Source: Hygrophila difformis
Lineage: Eukaryota > Streptophyta > Magnoliopsida > Lamiales > Acanthaceae
Assembly: GCA_030278955.1 (NCBI GenBank)
Contig: JAOANR010000001.1
Coordinates: 21,555,468 to 21,619,467 of the forward strand
Length of the DNA stretch: 64,000 bases
Direction of reading: 5' to 3'
Part shown: piece after piece, positions 1 to 12,085 of the stretch
Layout of the letters: each line of letters opens with the position of its first letter
How positions within the stretch are numbered: the first letter of the stretch is position 1
Made by a program: the position numbers and the translations under genes
Notes under the pieces: generated by a model
What the model saw: only the letters and a program-made list of their open reading frames with translations
What the model was told of the DNA's origin: nothing
Databases searched by the model: none

Positions 1-730
1 TTATGTACAGATGGTTTTCAACCATTTGGTCAGTCGGGCTCTCAATATTCCTGTTGGCCCGTAATTGTAACACCTTACAAAGGTTGGCCAATCGACTCCA
101 ATCGACTGTTTTTCTCGTAAAAGTTCTTAACCATAGCATTATCATCTGGGAGCATGTCAAGAATAAGCTGGCATATAGTATCAAAGCACCTCTCTGATAA
201 GTTATGTTCGGATTTGCTATTCAACAACCGTGCCATTGTTGAAAGCAGTGTCATTTTCTTGCAGCCCGGCCACAGGTCTTTGTCTGCGGCCTCTAACATA
301 CTGTAGAATAATTTTTCTTGTGCATTGGGTTCCTCTGGTTGCCTTGGTTCACCATCCGGAGTGCACGGGGTTGTGTCTGGAATCTCAAATCCCATTCCTT
401 CACACACCAATTGAATGTAATCATTCTCTAGAGCACCCATTGATGAAGCTCCAGCATCGGTATCGGAGTACCGACTAAATTGGTGGCTCCCCATGACACG
501 TCCACTGTTCATAGTTAGGGACAAATCCATCACGCCATAAGTGGTATCTAATGTCATTGTCTGAAAGATGACATTTATTCCTACATTTCTTGCACGGACA
601 CCGTAATTTTCCCTGTGCTCTGTCGACCTTTTGGGTTTTTGTGAGACATCTCTATAAAGCATTCAACCCCAGACTTAAACCACGGTGTGAGTTCTCCACC
701 GTGGGCGCGGTACATCCAACTTCGGTCCAT
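1..730 (-). pseudogene. CACTA (En/Spm) TNP2-like transposase, N-terminal fragment, frameshifted
   Basis: On the minus strand, starting at an ATG at 730, the sequence encodes the plant transposase-associated domain: DRSWMYRAHGGELTPWF, then a cysteine cluster and LWRDGFVPNYEQWTCHGE. The frame shifts near 640 and again near 478. The second part then reads ALENDYIQLVCEGMG, KLFYSMLEAADKDLWPGCKK and MLPDDNAMVKNFYE, the usual lead-in to the TNP2 catalytic region. The catalytic DDE region itself would lie beyond position 1 and is not visible. In intact CACTA elements this protein cuts and moves the transposon. The frameshifts show this copy is dead. Recognition rests on several separate family motifs in the right order. 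Confidence 0.8.
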
Positions 731-1250
731 TACCTACAGGTATGGAAATTAAATGGGGCACTAACCGGGAAACATCTTTGCATCAATACTGAATGTCTAG
801 TTAATTAATTAATAGTTAATACCACTTAGGAAATCCGGTGTCATTTTCTTAATGCCTAGAATTTGAAAAAGATTTTATAATTAATAAAATCGGTCCATAT
901 GTCATGCGAATTTTATTAATAAATTGAAAAATATATTTTATAATTAATACGTCTTAGGTAATGCGGCAACGATTAATCTTGTTGACAATTGGAGAGTGAT
1001 TTTGCTAGCATCATATGAATATGTTAAATAAATTTGATTCTTAAATACTAGTTGATATTAAATAGAAAGTTATTATTATTACTTCAAACTTTATAAATAT
1101 TATAATGCCTATACATAATTAATTAATTACCTTGTTATGCACGATATTGACAACAATCGGAGGCAACTTTGAGAGTCGAGTATTGCTTTCCAACTAAAAT
1201 ACCAAGTGTGTCTGAAAACACGAAATTCAAAATTAAAAGGAGGAACAAAT
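731..1250. other. AT-rich stretch without recognisable genes
   Basis: AT-rich sequence with no coding pattern that I recognise. It separates the CACTA remnant from the first Helitron-like element. It may be the decayed 5' part of the CACTA element, but I see no terminal CACTA motif. Confidence 0.4.
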
Positions 1251-1271
1251 ATATATATATATATATATATA
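1251..1271. repeat. (AT)n microsatellite at proposed Helitron insertion site
   Basis: About ten AT dinucleotides. The proposed Helitron 5' TC follows directly after an A at 1271, which fits the A|T insertion preference of Helitrons. Confidence 0.75.
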
Positions 1272-1499
1272 TCATATATATTTAAATGAGACTTTCTAAT
1301 GAATAGTACTATATGTATTCTCCCAAATTACAACCCTGCCATCGCCTTATTTTCGCCCAAATTCATCTCTTCTTCGTCGACAACCCAAATTCAGTGCTCT
1401 GTCCATCGTCGCTCTTTATGTGTATTTCCCTCGCCCTCACCCTACGTCACACGTCTCCGTCGTGACAGCGCCAGGGTTCGCTAGCCGGCGTCGACGCGA

Positions 1500-2040
1500 C
1501 CATTTATTGTTTGTTGTTTTCGTCTTTGCATCAATCGAATCTTTTTACCATCAATCTCCTCCATATTTCACCCTGTAATCGCGCCTCTTCCTGCCCCGCT
1601 CGCGCCTCCTCGTGCCCCACTCGCGCCGCCTCCTGCCCCGCTCGCGCCGTCGGCGATCTTTCTGCCGTCCGTTTTCCCATTCGATCTCCAATCCCCTTCG
1701 GAGCCCTTCGTCTCCTCCCAAGGCCCCCGCTTGTGCGTCGTCTCGGCAGTGGCTTATTAAGGTGCGTGTTGTTTCTTTTCGACGAGCGCACCCTGTGATC
1801 TCCCTGCGGTCATTGTTTATTGGCATCGAATTTTGTTAAATTTCTTTTGTTTTAGAGTCATTTGTTCGCTTCGGCGATTAATGTGCTGGAAGCGGAAAAG
1901 GGAGGGTTCTACAAAGGGTTTGGGGTTAAATTTTAGGGTTAATTTTTTAGGGATTTGGAATTGCTATTCTTTGGGGTTAAATTTTAGGGTTAATGTTTTG
2001 GGGTTTTGGAATTGCCGTTTTAATTGATTGAATGTTTGAT
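1500..2040 (+). other. GC-rich leader with short tandem repeats
   Basis: A C-rich stretch with direct repeats of about 21-24 bp (variants of CTGCCCCGCTCGCGCC, about 1578-1650) is followed by a tandem duplication of about 58 bp (about 1918-2020) around GGGGTTAAATTTTAGGG. It looks like the promoter/5'UTR of a captured gene. The part around 1895-1945 resembles 31535-31575. Short ORFs here look like GC-rich noise. Confidence 0.5.
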
Positions 2041-2246
2041 TTCACAGTAATTAGGAGGAACCCGCGTCGGCGCCCCCAGTTGATTTTAATCCTCAGAGCC
2101 ACTTCTCGCACCGTCTGACAGCGCCGCCACCACTGGTCTCTTCTCCCTGGTTGCCGGAGACATTACCCAGTCGCTGACCGTAGCCATCACTGTGCTACTT
2201 CAACTGTTCTACCTAGCCCTTTAACTAGCAAACCTTGTGTCTGTAG

Positions 2247-2398
2247 GAAGCTAAGAGCCGGGGCGACAAGATTTCAGTTGAGACCCCACTACCTCGCCTT
2301 TTCTTCTGAAGAAATTCCAGATGGAGATACTCGATTCAAGTGTGCTCCACCTATCCGAGATGCAGACAACAGAGACAATCTATGGAAAGCTCTGCCGG
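2247..2398 (+). pseudogene. Allantoinase exon fragment
   Basis: A CTGTAG acceptor precedes EAKSRGDKISVET. After a 1-2 base shift near 2285 the frame continues PHYLAFSSEEIPDGDTRF and KCAPPIRDADNRDNLWKAL, and ends at a GTATGC donor. This matches the central part of plant allantoinase, a metal-dependent amidohydrolase that opens the allantoin ring in purine breakdown. Only one exon is present, lacking the N-terminal metal ligands and the C-terminal half. The loss of the residue before PHYLAF and the frameshift make it a pseudogene. The kept splice sites show capture from genomic DNA rather than from a transcript. Confidence 0.8.
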
Positions 2399-5300
2399 TA
2401 TGCAGAATAATTTAAGCTATTTGCCTGCCTTTATCAAATTTGTTTTACCCAGTAGTTTATTGACTTGTGAGGCTTCGCGTTGCTGGATGGAGACATCAAT
2501 ATGTTGCGTTCAGTTTATTTGACTTGGGATTAAATACAGTGGTGGTGGCCGTAGCCATTGCCACCCACTGTCTGACCGCATTTGTTTGTTATTGCAGTAT
2601 TTCATCTCATTTTTATTATGATGCATGTTGCAAGCAATGCTTTTGTAAACCTTGGCAAGGAAGAAACTGAACAATCTGATTCTTCATATCCGGAAGATTC
2701 TGAGGTCAGACATCTGGTTGTTTCATTGGATTGCTATTGCCTGGTTATGTTCATTCTTATGTGAGAGTTTATCTAATTTATGACGAAGAATAAAAAATTT
2801 AAAAAGATATATGCTATGTACATGTTTCAAGCATGAAAACAGTTCAGTCCTGATTGTTTGAACCCAATACAGTCTCTTTTTGATTGTTTTAAGAGATTGA
2901 TTCAGTCTTGATTTGCGTGAATTCTGCTTCTAGATTTTCATTTGGTACTTTGTAGTGAGCATTTCTTCTAAGTGGCTTTTTGTATCGTGGAAAAGGTTTC
3001 ATCTTTACTTTGAAATTTGGTTGATGCTAACCGGAGGTCCGTTCCTTCCTGTTGCGTTGATTCAGCATCTGATCAATTTTCGCTTTTGCATTTTTTTCCT
3101 TAATATAAAAGCATTGCGTTTTAAGTCTCTAGAGGACGCTTATTTGTTGCTGGTAGTTGGAATTTTACCTTGCGATTTAATTTATGCGATTGTGTACTGT
3201 TGGAAAAGTGCAATTTAGCAAAATGCTTGGAATTGTGGTCGTATTCAGTTATATATATGATGTGCTCAATGTTTAGTATGTTAAAAACTTCTGTTGTTTT
3301 TGTTGGAAGCATTTGATTTAGTTCAGGCATTTTAAACATAGTGTACATAATGTTCTATTACACTAGAGGTAGATAATGAATTTATCTTAAATGAGGTGAA
3401 TTGTGAATCGCAAGACATGGTTTTTTTTCCCCTATTGTATCCATTCTGTTCCACTTCCTCATTTTGAGTTCATTTTGTATTTATCTATTTTAGTAGCCTG
3501 TTTACACTGACAGGCATTTACCCAAAACCTTTTTAAAATTATGTTGATAATCCACACTTCCATTCTAGGCCTTTGTGGTCGGATTTTTGCGTTGGCAAGA
3601 GCTTAAAACAACAATCTCACTCTTATGAACTATCTCATTCATTTCTCTTTTCTGTTTTTTCTACCTTATATTTGGAAGAACCTTATTGGTTCATTCATTA
3701 ATAGGTGATTGCTCATGTAAATGATTTCTTCTGGTTTCTTTGATCTATTTAAATTATTTACATGGAATTTAAATGTTATGTATTTCTTATTTGTTCTGCA
3801 TTGGCCTATTGTTTATTCTGTCGTATTAAGTAGAAGGGTTTTAGGCTTAGAAGCATTACTGTTTTTTTTAGTGCATTGAAAGTTAAGCTAACCCAGTGTT
3901 TTCTATGGGCGTGTTAAAAATTTAAGTTTTTTGTATATTTTTTATCCATTCGACTTTGAATTGTAGTTCATTTTAGTATGTCCAGACAGGCCGACACCCA
4001 TTTTTGGATGGAGTTGGGACGCAACCCACTGAAAAATGCACTCCTCCAACAACGCCGACCGCTCTTTGTTCTCAAACAGGTATGCACCAGTATTCTTGAA
4101 TATTTTCTTAGAGGTTTGTCACGAAGCTTTCCTTGTGAGATGGAACAACTTCTACACAAATCCAACTCTTTCTATAACACAAGGGAATCCAGCAGTACAA
4201 CCTTCTTTTTCGAAAATATAACCATGTCATGTCACGTGTGAAATGCACATTGCATACGCTTCAGAGCCTGTGCAAAAATGGCCGGTCACCAATAAAGATC
4301 TATTGAAACCGTAAGTTTTACATGAATTTTTCTATTTTCATTATATATAAATCTTAATTACCCATCATCCAAATATAAGAGACAACATCGTGCAGTACAT
4401 GGAAACAAAGATGGCTACATATCAATCTCAGAAACCTATCTTCCGCTGCAGTCACAAAAGTGAGTGGGTTTAATGGAGCAATTTAATTAGTTTATGGATT
4501 CATTGCTATCTTCTAAGATTTTTCCATATTTGTTTGCCGCAGGCTTCAATCCACTCTTAAAATCTGATGGCATGTGCACTGATTCCAATTTATCATTAAA
4601 GGTAACTCCGTTGCAAAATTAACTGAAGCTTATTTTGAAAAGTTACTATTGCTATTCTATTAATTTTCTGGGTGCGGGTTTGAGCATTAGATATGATAGA
4701 GTTTCTATGAGTAAATTGACTTATAAATCTTTAGGTGTTTCATGTCGTTGCTGCCTGTTGTCATTGTCTTGTATACCATGTGAGATTTCCCATTTTTGAA
4801 TTATTATTTTTTTATTTTTATTATTATTATTATAATTATTTATAATTATAGAATTTGAGAACGATTGTGTCTTTTTGGTTAATCCTGTGAATTGATACAT
4901 TGGGGAGATAATTTCCAGATTCGAAAGGAAGGGCATTAAATTGAAAGGATTTAAGCTTTTTCAATGCTCCAAATAACTAGCACAGGTTTTGTTCTGAAAT
5001 AATTCAATTCAACTTTAGATTATTTGTTTTTTTTCCTGATATGGTAAATTTTGTTCAGTATATCAATAAATTATTCATTTGTATTATTTAGTGGATGTAA
5101 GAACGTTTTAGATGTTTACTTGCTATATAATGGTATTACAGGAGCATTACAAGGATTTGCAATCAAGGCCTTTTTTCCAAAACTGGTGGATTATAAAATC
5201 AAACTATATGGTGTTTGAATGTGTGATGTCTATAAAGGTGTTGTAGACTTTTGATGCTCCACATTATTATACCCTATTTTCTTATCTGACCAAATGATCT

Positions 5301-5909
5301 AATCTTTAATTTTTTAGACATGAGCATTCAAAGATTCTGAAATTATCCATGTTCATGATTCCTAGGATCCTGTGAGGGAACTACATGTTATCTTTGGAGA
5401 ATTGTGGCTCAAGGTAAGATTGAATATAGTGTTAGAGTCAAGAAACATGCTTTTCCCTTTTTTGGGGGGTTGAAATTAATTTTTTTCAATAGAAAATACA
5501 AAAGCAATGCATGCACTAATAAGAAATTGCAAATTTGACAGCGGTTTCCTCAGGCCCCTGTCCATTCCTGTTTCCTCAGGCCCCGTGTCCATTCCGGTTT
5601 CCTCAGGCACTAATAAGAAATTAATTTTTTCCAATAGAAAATGCAAAAGCAATACATGCACTAATAAGAAATTGCAAATTTGTTTTCATCTAATGCAGTT
5701 CTTTTCACGTTTTAATCTAACTACTTTTTCTCTGTACTTGTTTGACAAGTTACTTTTGGAGTTCATTCAGGTGCTTTTTTACTTTGAATGTCTCCGTGAT
5801 CTCATTTCTAAATTTCTTTCATTCTGTTTGTTTCATCATGATGTTGGTTCCCAGCTTCTCACATACTCTTCTTTTATTTGTTCTCTTGTATATTTTTTAT
5901 ATTGTTTAG
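2399..5909 (+). other. Intron-like AT-rich sequence with unassigned exon-like pieces
   Basis: Mostly T-rich, intron-like DNA on the plus strand. Several short open stretches are bounded by plausible splice sites but I cannot name them: 3975-4078 (donor GTATGC), 4380-4460 (donor GTGAGT), 4551-4600 (acceptor CCGCAG, donor GTAACT), 5153-5240, and 5367-5415 (donor GTAAGA). They may be more pieces of the allantoinase or VPS13 sources, or of other captured genes. At 5490-5670 there is a short imperfect duplication around GCACTAATAAGAAATTGC. Confidence 0.4.
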
Positions 5910-6118
5910 ATTTTTGAAGATGGCATTAATGAATCATTAAAGGGCAGAACTTCATCATGACCATGAGCTCAAGACCGGAACTACATAGTGTCTCCCATCA
6001 ATGGACTCCTTAAGTATCACCGTCTTGGAAATCGGGAAAGAATTGATCCTAATGTTTCTTCGGAGAAGGCTTCTCTTGTCATCAGTGCTGTTTCTTTGAC
6101 AATAACAGATTTGTCAGA
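5910..6118 (+). pseudogene. VPS13-like (chorein) exon fragment
   Basis: After a TTTAG acceptor one frame reads IFEDGINESLKG, two TGA stops, then QDRNYIVSPINGLLKYHRLG, NRERIDPNVSSEKASLVI and SAVSLTITDLSE, ending at a GTAATT donor. This corresponds to the N-terminal region of plant VPS13 proteins, large bridge-like lipid transfer proteins at membrane contact sites. The two in-frame stops make it non-functional. A second piece of the same family lies at 6968-7037, in the right order and orientation, so a run of consecutive exons was probably captured together. Confidence 0.7.
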
Positions 6119-6967
6119 GTAATTTCTCAACCAAACAATCTTTTCTTTTATTGAGTACACAAATCTTAAAGGTTGTCTGGTTAGCACATAATAACTTAGA
6201 ATTTGGTTTCAGCACCCCTACTTTCTCTATGGTTACACCGACTTAAGTTTGGAACTATTGAATTTTTCAAATGTCCATATATAATCTTATCCCCACTCTT
6301 ATATCACTTAATTGTTGGGAATGTTGGTCTTAAATCCTGTACTACGACATTCAAATGCATGATCAATTACTACTTGTAGGTGAACCTTGCGGCCTGCACT
6401 TGTGTTTTGATTTATTTTTTTGTGTTCTTATTTGAGAAAGTGGGATCCGAATGTTGACATGGGTTCAGTTTATCTCAATTTTTTCTTTAGTACAAAAGCG
6501 TGTAATAGTTTGCTTTATGATTGGTAACTTGAGAGTTTTTTTTTGCTGACTGAATGTTTTCTTGTGTTTGGTAACATGGTAAGCAATTTTTAGTTTCTAT
6601 AGTAAAAGTATACAATTCACTGAAATACTTCACTCATACTATGCTATTCAGTGGTGCCTTTGGTTGTGGAGAAACAATCATTAGCCAGGCATTTACAAGT
6701 GAACATAATAGTTGTGAGCACATTTAACCTGTTGTCAGAGCAAGATGTTTGAATGTCGTGATTTAAAATATTGATACAATTCCTTTCATTAAGCTATGTC
6801 GCAGCTGCCCTAAAAAAACCATATTCCAGATAGTTCATTTCTGAAACTGTTCATAGAAATATCAACAAGATCCCAACTGGATAAGTAGCTGATCTAGCAA
6901 ACTTCGATTTTATTTTTTGTTTGCTAGGTGTTGATTGATTGATCAGGTTTTTACTATGGTGTTATAG

Positions 6968-7037
6968 GTCCTCCTGGGCATTCAACAGAAGATCTATTTG
7001 TAGTAGACCTGACAAACAACGTGTTGAAGTGGCATCG
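6968..7037 (+). pseudogene. VPS13-like exon fragment, second piece
   Basis: Between a TATAG acceptor and a GTAAGC donor the sequence encodes STEDLFVVDLTNNVLKWH, similar to the STEDLFVVDL...FKWHGG stretch of plant VPS13 proteins. It follows the 5910-6118 fragment in the same orientation. The piece is short, so the call leans on that neighbour. Confidence 0.55.
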
Positions 7038-7792
7038 GTAAGCTTCTTCAGATTGGCATTGCATTTTTCTTCCTTTCATCACTGTCTTTATTGTAGCTAA
7101 CTTATTTATGTTTTGACCATATATGTTTTTGGAGCACAGATTTGTAGTTTAATATAACAGATGTGTCACCTCCATGGGCTCTTACAACAGAACAAACAAA
7201 GGTTCTTTATGCCTTTCTTTTACTCTATTAGGTGAACTCTATCCTTGTGGTTACTTTCAACCAAAAAATATATGTGAGAGCATTTATCAATTGGTTTGGT
7301 ATAATAGCGGAAAGGATAGTGGCTGTTTTTGGAAAAGAGATGGATGACCAACTTCAAGATTCCAGCGGAATTCCATGTTTATTTTCTAGAGTCATATATG
7401 CTTGAACAATGAATCTCCTTATAAGTTGTATAATTTTTTGTCTGTCTTCTAATGCATTTTTTTTGTGAAATGGACACAATCAAATTGGACTTGAAATTAT
7501 TATTTGCCATGATGATAGTTGATGCCATCAAAGGAAAGAGGATTACTTGCATATTGAAACAAGTAGATTATAAGTATATACTGTTTTTCCTTTATTCCAT
7601 TTTCTTAATAACAAGGGCATCTTCTGGTGAAAATGCGACACATAGTTTTCTTGTAATTGTCACAATGATAGTTTCTATGTAAGCTGTGAGTTGTGCTCGA
7701 GCATTCTTGCATGTATCTCAACTATAAATAGGGGACCCTGAACATTAAGCTTCAATAGGATGGAGCACAAGTGCTTAATATATATATATATA
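7038..7792. other. AT-rich sequence, then (TA)n at the nested Helitron junction
   Basis: No recognisable coding sequence. The stretch ends in a TA dinucleotide run (about 7779-7792) that resumes at 12063 on the far side of the nested Helitron. Confidence 0.5.
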
Positions 7793-7830
7793 CTAGAAAT
7801 CTCCCGGTGGCGCGCGCCTACGCTGCGCGC

Positions 7831-10228
7831 AACGGTGAGAATAAAATGTGTTAGAAACTTGTCATGGTTTGATCAATATTAGTATGTAGGAAAAAAATTC
7901 AACTCACAGATATATAACAGTAACCCAAGAATTGCTGATTACCATTATAAAGTCTGAATAGCCAGTTGGTGTCATCTTTCACATGCTTATGGCTTTTTCC
8001 CACAAAAATAGGAGCTACATCTCAAAAAAGATTCAACAATCAGGCAGAACAGTGAAAATTTTAAATGGCATTAATACAATTTATCATAAGAAATCCTCCT
8101 GTTTCAATTAAAATACCATTTGTGTAAATTCATGAGAGACACATCTTAAAGGACAATGTCGAAACTACAACAATGACAAAAAAAATCCATCCAGGCCTGT
8201 AAGATATAAAGAAATCAATTTAGCAGCACATATGTTAGTAGCAATCCATTAGAATGATTTTCCATGGCACTGCAAAAAGAAGGAACAAATGCTGGTGTTC
8301 TATTGCATGAATAAATAATTAAAACCAATTCAAATAACATAGGAGTGGATTTAATAAACTTAATGAGTTTCTAGCATAAACTTCAAAAAATTATAACTTG
8401 TATGGGGAAGAAATCCATTAAAAATTGTGATTAGCTGATTTTAACATAAAGCCCCGCTTCATACCCCAGCTTCAATATTCCATCAATTAAGCAGAAACTC
8501 CAGGCAAAAAATAGCAAGGGAAAAAAAATAGTAGCAGGGTGTAAAGTGGCATCATAACTTGGATTTACAATCACTCCACTTGAGCAAATTAAACCTTAGT
8601 TTCATGGAAAATTGAATCAACTAACAAGAAATTTAATCCAACATAGTAAAACACAAACATACATAAATTACTTACCTCCATTCAGATAAAACAAAAACAC
8701 ACATATTCAAGCAACAAATAATATACAATCACACATATTCAATCAAGCTAAGCAATAGCAAGAAAACATCACCTCTTTGTAAACCAGGAAATAAAGAATA
8801 TGTATTAAATTCAATGATAAATGAATAAATTCAATTCAATGATAAATGAATAAATTTATCTAAATAAACAATATCGTGGTATAAAACTCAATAAATGGCC
8901 AATGAAGGAAAAAATGTGAAAAAGAATCCTAAAATGTTAAATAGGAATTTAGCAGCACTATCAATCATACCCAAAAAAAAAAGAGAATAAAATTTCCTTC
9001 AAGCACCAAGCTCCCTCACATATAAGGATAACAAATCCTGCACATAATTGAGCACTTATAAAAGTGTCCTCCTGACAAAGTGGCCAAAAAACCAAAAAAA
9101 ATCCCGCAAGCACCAATCTCTCTCGCATATAAACTTAAATTCAAATGCAATACCATATAACTCCAATAAAGCAAGCGCTGCCCGGAATAGCATAACACGA
9201 GTACCTTCATAGAGAAGCACATCCCGCACTCTAAGACCTGAAAGCAGATTAAACTAATCAGCTTTCAATAGTTTGAATTTCTGAAGGATAATAGAAATGC
9301 TTAGCCAAACAGCTGAGACAGAGATAAAGCAAAATGCTAGACAGAGAAGAGAAAACTAACCACTTTCCCATGGTAGCATATTCATATATATTGTGAGGAA
9401 CCATGGTCCAGTCACCCAAGCTACCTCCACTCCAAGGTAATCCAGATGGTTTACTAAATTCTTAAACCTATTTTTGTAGGATAGTTGACAGCCGAAGCTA
9501 TAATTAGAAACTCAACACTAATCTAATTCCAGGTATAGGTTGAAGCTTAAAAGACCACACCATCCCCAACACCATGAGCTAAAATTCCCCACACCCACAT
9601 CTGAATTTTTTGTGTCTGGTATGATGGTTGTACGTGAACAGAAGCTCATGCTAATCTTCAATGAAAATTTCAGACATTTACTAAATGCAATAAAATTCAA
9701 TGCAACTGCACGGTACAAAAAGGATCCTAGGGATGTAGATTGCATTATTTTCAATTCCAAATCATCTTGTCAACCTTTCTTCTAAAACAGATGATACAAA
9801 AAAAATTCCTGGGTAATTATACTACTATACAAACTATGCGCAAAAAATCTACAAAAGTTCACAATAGAGAAGTATAAGGAATCAGATTTGTTACCATTAA
9901 TAAACATAATAAATAGGTATTAGGTAACTTGATTCACGTCTTAATTTTCAATTCAAAGAGAAAAGTATAAGAACATAAAAGTTAAAATATTACCCACATC
10001 ATGTGAGAGACATAAGAACATCATTCGGTGAAGCAAATGGACCAAATGTAACAACAGGATAGGTGAAGAAATGATCTTTATATTTGATTCTTTCCGCAAA
10101 TCAATCTGCCCAAACAATCCTCCACAGTCAGCTTTGAACAACAACGAACTCCATAAATGCCAAAGAGATCACAAATACCTCACAGCGTCGAGTTGTATCT
10201 AGACAACTCTGATACCAACATGTGTTTA
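7831..10228 (-). other. Intron-like AT-rich sequence of the nested Helitron
   Basis: A/T-rich DNA with runs of A on the plus strand. I see no further pectate lyase motifs and nothing that I can name in either strand's short ORFs. Confidence 0.4.
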
Positions 10229-10535
10229 TCACGCTTGACGCTTGAACACAATCCAGAGAGGTTGGGCCTGGATAACAGTGTGGCGCAGAGTTCCTGGCTT
10301 GGGGTTAACAGGATCACTGTCGCTCGGATCAGTCACAACATAAAATCGACCATCACGCCCACCAATTGTGCCCAAACCCAATGCCATAGTCGGCAAGCCT
10401 CTTGCGATTCTTGTGCCAGTTTGGGTCACAACGCCAGCAGTCATCAATAGGATTGCCAGATCCACAAGTGAAAAATCCCAGTTTTCGCCTTCTGGGTGCT
10501 ATTCCTGGTGGCCCTATAGATTCAAAAGTTCCATA
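10229..10535 (-). pseudogene. Pectate lyase (PL1 family) N-terminal fragment, frameshifted
   Basis: The minus strand reads [20 protein letters not shown] and [11 protein letters not shown], then after a frameshift near 10400 [32 protein letters not shown] and PLWIVFKRQ. This is the hallmark N-terminal part of plant PL1 pectate lyases, secreted enzymes that cleave de-esterified pectin in the cell wall. The calcium-binding and catalytic core that should follow is missing; the reading stops right after IVFKR. It lies in the nested Helitron and shares its strand, so it is best explained as a captured exon. Confidence 0.85.
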
Positions 10536-11469
10536 AACAGTAAAAACACAGAATGACATGCCAATACAAGCTTACTTCTCGATCTGGCTATGAAGTTATT
10601 ATAGCAGAGTAATTGTTTAGTTTCTTTTGATTGTTTTAATTTACTAAAATGTGGTACCCATAACAATGTTGGATGGATATTAAAAAGATAGGACAGTTCT
10701 TCTATCATTTCAACATATACTTGGATGCTAAATCAACCATGGATGTACAGATGTACTAACTACGAATGCCCACAAATGAATTTATCATGCCAGTAAAGCC
10801 ATCAAAGTAACCATGCTTTTCTTGATGATCCATTCACTCTGACAATATTGAGATGATTAACTTCAAAGCACTTTATTTTAGAAATTATACAACAAAGAAG
10901 CGACAATCAAGGAAAAATTAGAATTTATATTAAATAAGCCGGACACTGTTCATATAAGTGAAATGTCAAAAGGTAGAAAGTCCATATCCATCCACTACAA
11001 TACCGACACGAATAAACTACACAAAGAATCATTCATCAACTACTATACCGACACGAACAAACAAAGAAAACACAATAAGATCACAATTTACTAAATCTTC
11101 CAACTTCATAAAACAATTTACTAATTTACAAAACGGCAAGCTCCAATGGAATAGAACAATTTAATAATTCCTCCAACCACCACAGTAAAATTCATAAAAA
11201 AACTCATGAATCATTCCACTATGTAATGTAATTTCTCTTCCCGTATAAAAATTCTAGCAGGGAATTGAATGTGTAAATCCTTCGAAATGCAATTTCCTGC
11301 GGAATTCCTTATACAATTTGAACAAACCAACCAAAGATGATTCAAAATCGACAAAGAACACGAAAGCCTTAAACAATTTTGTGAGTAATGGAAACCTGAC
11401 ACGGTTGGAAGATCAAATTTGGAAGCCATACAAATAGTAACTTTCATCGGATCGAGCATCTAATTGAAA

Positions 11470-11850
11470 CTGGGAAGGAAACTACAAGAAACAAACCTCA
11501 GCGAGAATGTGAGCCCGACCCGCGGTGGTGAGAGGGACGAGAAGCGGCAAACTGAAACACAGAGAGTGCAGGGCGGCTGGGTCGTGGGCGGCGGCCGAGG
11601 CGCCCGAAATAGTGGTGGGGACGGCAGTGGTATCGTGCAGGCGAAGGTTCGAGGAATTAGGACAATGGAAAAGGTGGTGGCGGAGATGGAAGCAACAATT
11701 TTATCTGCAGACGAATTTGAGCTGCGAAAAATTAGGGCTGAAGGAAGCGCTCGACTTAAAGAAACTGAAGGCCTCAGACGATTCGAAATCAGGGTTGAGG
11801 TGAGAAAAAGTTGATCTGCAATGGCGCAAAGTTAGGGCTAATTTCAGCGA
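11470..11850 (-). other. GC-rich leader of the nested Helitron
   Basis: G-rich on the plus strand, C-rich on the element's own strand, close to its 5' end. It resembles in composition and position the leaders of the other Helitron-like blocks. Overlapping ORFs of about 90-116 residues on the plus strand are low-complexity and look like composition artefacts. Confidence 0.45.
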
Positions 11851-12062
11851 CATATATCTCTGATCTTCAGACGAATTAGGGCTGAAGATTGGGTGAAAGA
11901 GATAATAGAAAATGAAGAATTAGGACAAATAGACATCAACTTACAACGTGTGGCCAAGAGGGCATGAATGAACAACAAGATAAAAGGGCAAAACTGGTAG
12001 ATCAAGTCTACAATTACTGTTGACAGGAACAGTAACTCTGTCTGGCATATATATATTATAGA

Positions 12063-12085
12063 TATATATATATATATATATATAT
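12063..12085. repeat. (TA)n microsatellite, right flank of nested Helitron
   Basis: TA dinucleotide run that directly borders the proposed 5' end of the nested Helitron and mirrors the TA run at 7779-7792. Confidence 0.75.

Larger units (their letters stand above)
7793..12062 (-). mobile_element. Nested Helitron-like element (minus strand) carrying a pectate lyase fragment
   Basis: Read on the minus strand, the element starts with TCTATAATATATATATGCC (TC at 12062-12061, preceded by A) and ends with CTAG (7796-7793) followed by T. A GC-rich hairpin lies just before the end: GCGCGC arms at 7825-7830 and 7812-7817 with a 7-base loop. Both flanks are TA microsatellite, so it landed in a TA run inside the larger plus-strand Helitron. 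Both ends fit Helitron rules (A|TC...CTAG|T, no target duplication). It is 4,270 bp long. It holds a GC-rich leader at 11470-11850 and a pectate lyase piece, both on the element's own strand. No Rep/helicase gene is visible. Confidence 0.7.

Noticed and set aside
1918..2000. Telomere-like TTTAGGG motifs
   Set aside because: Only single TTTAGGG units within a 58-bp duplication, not a tandem telomere repeat.
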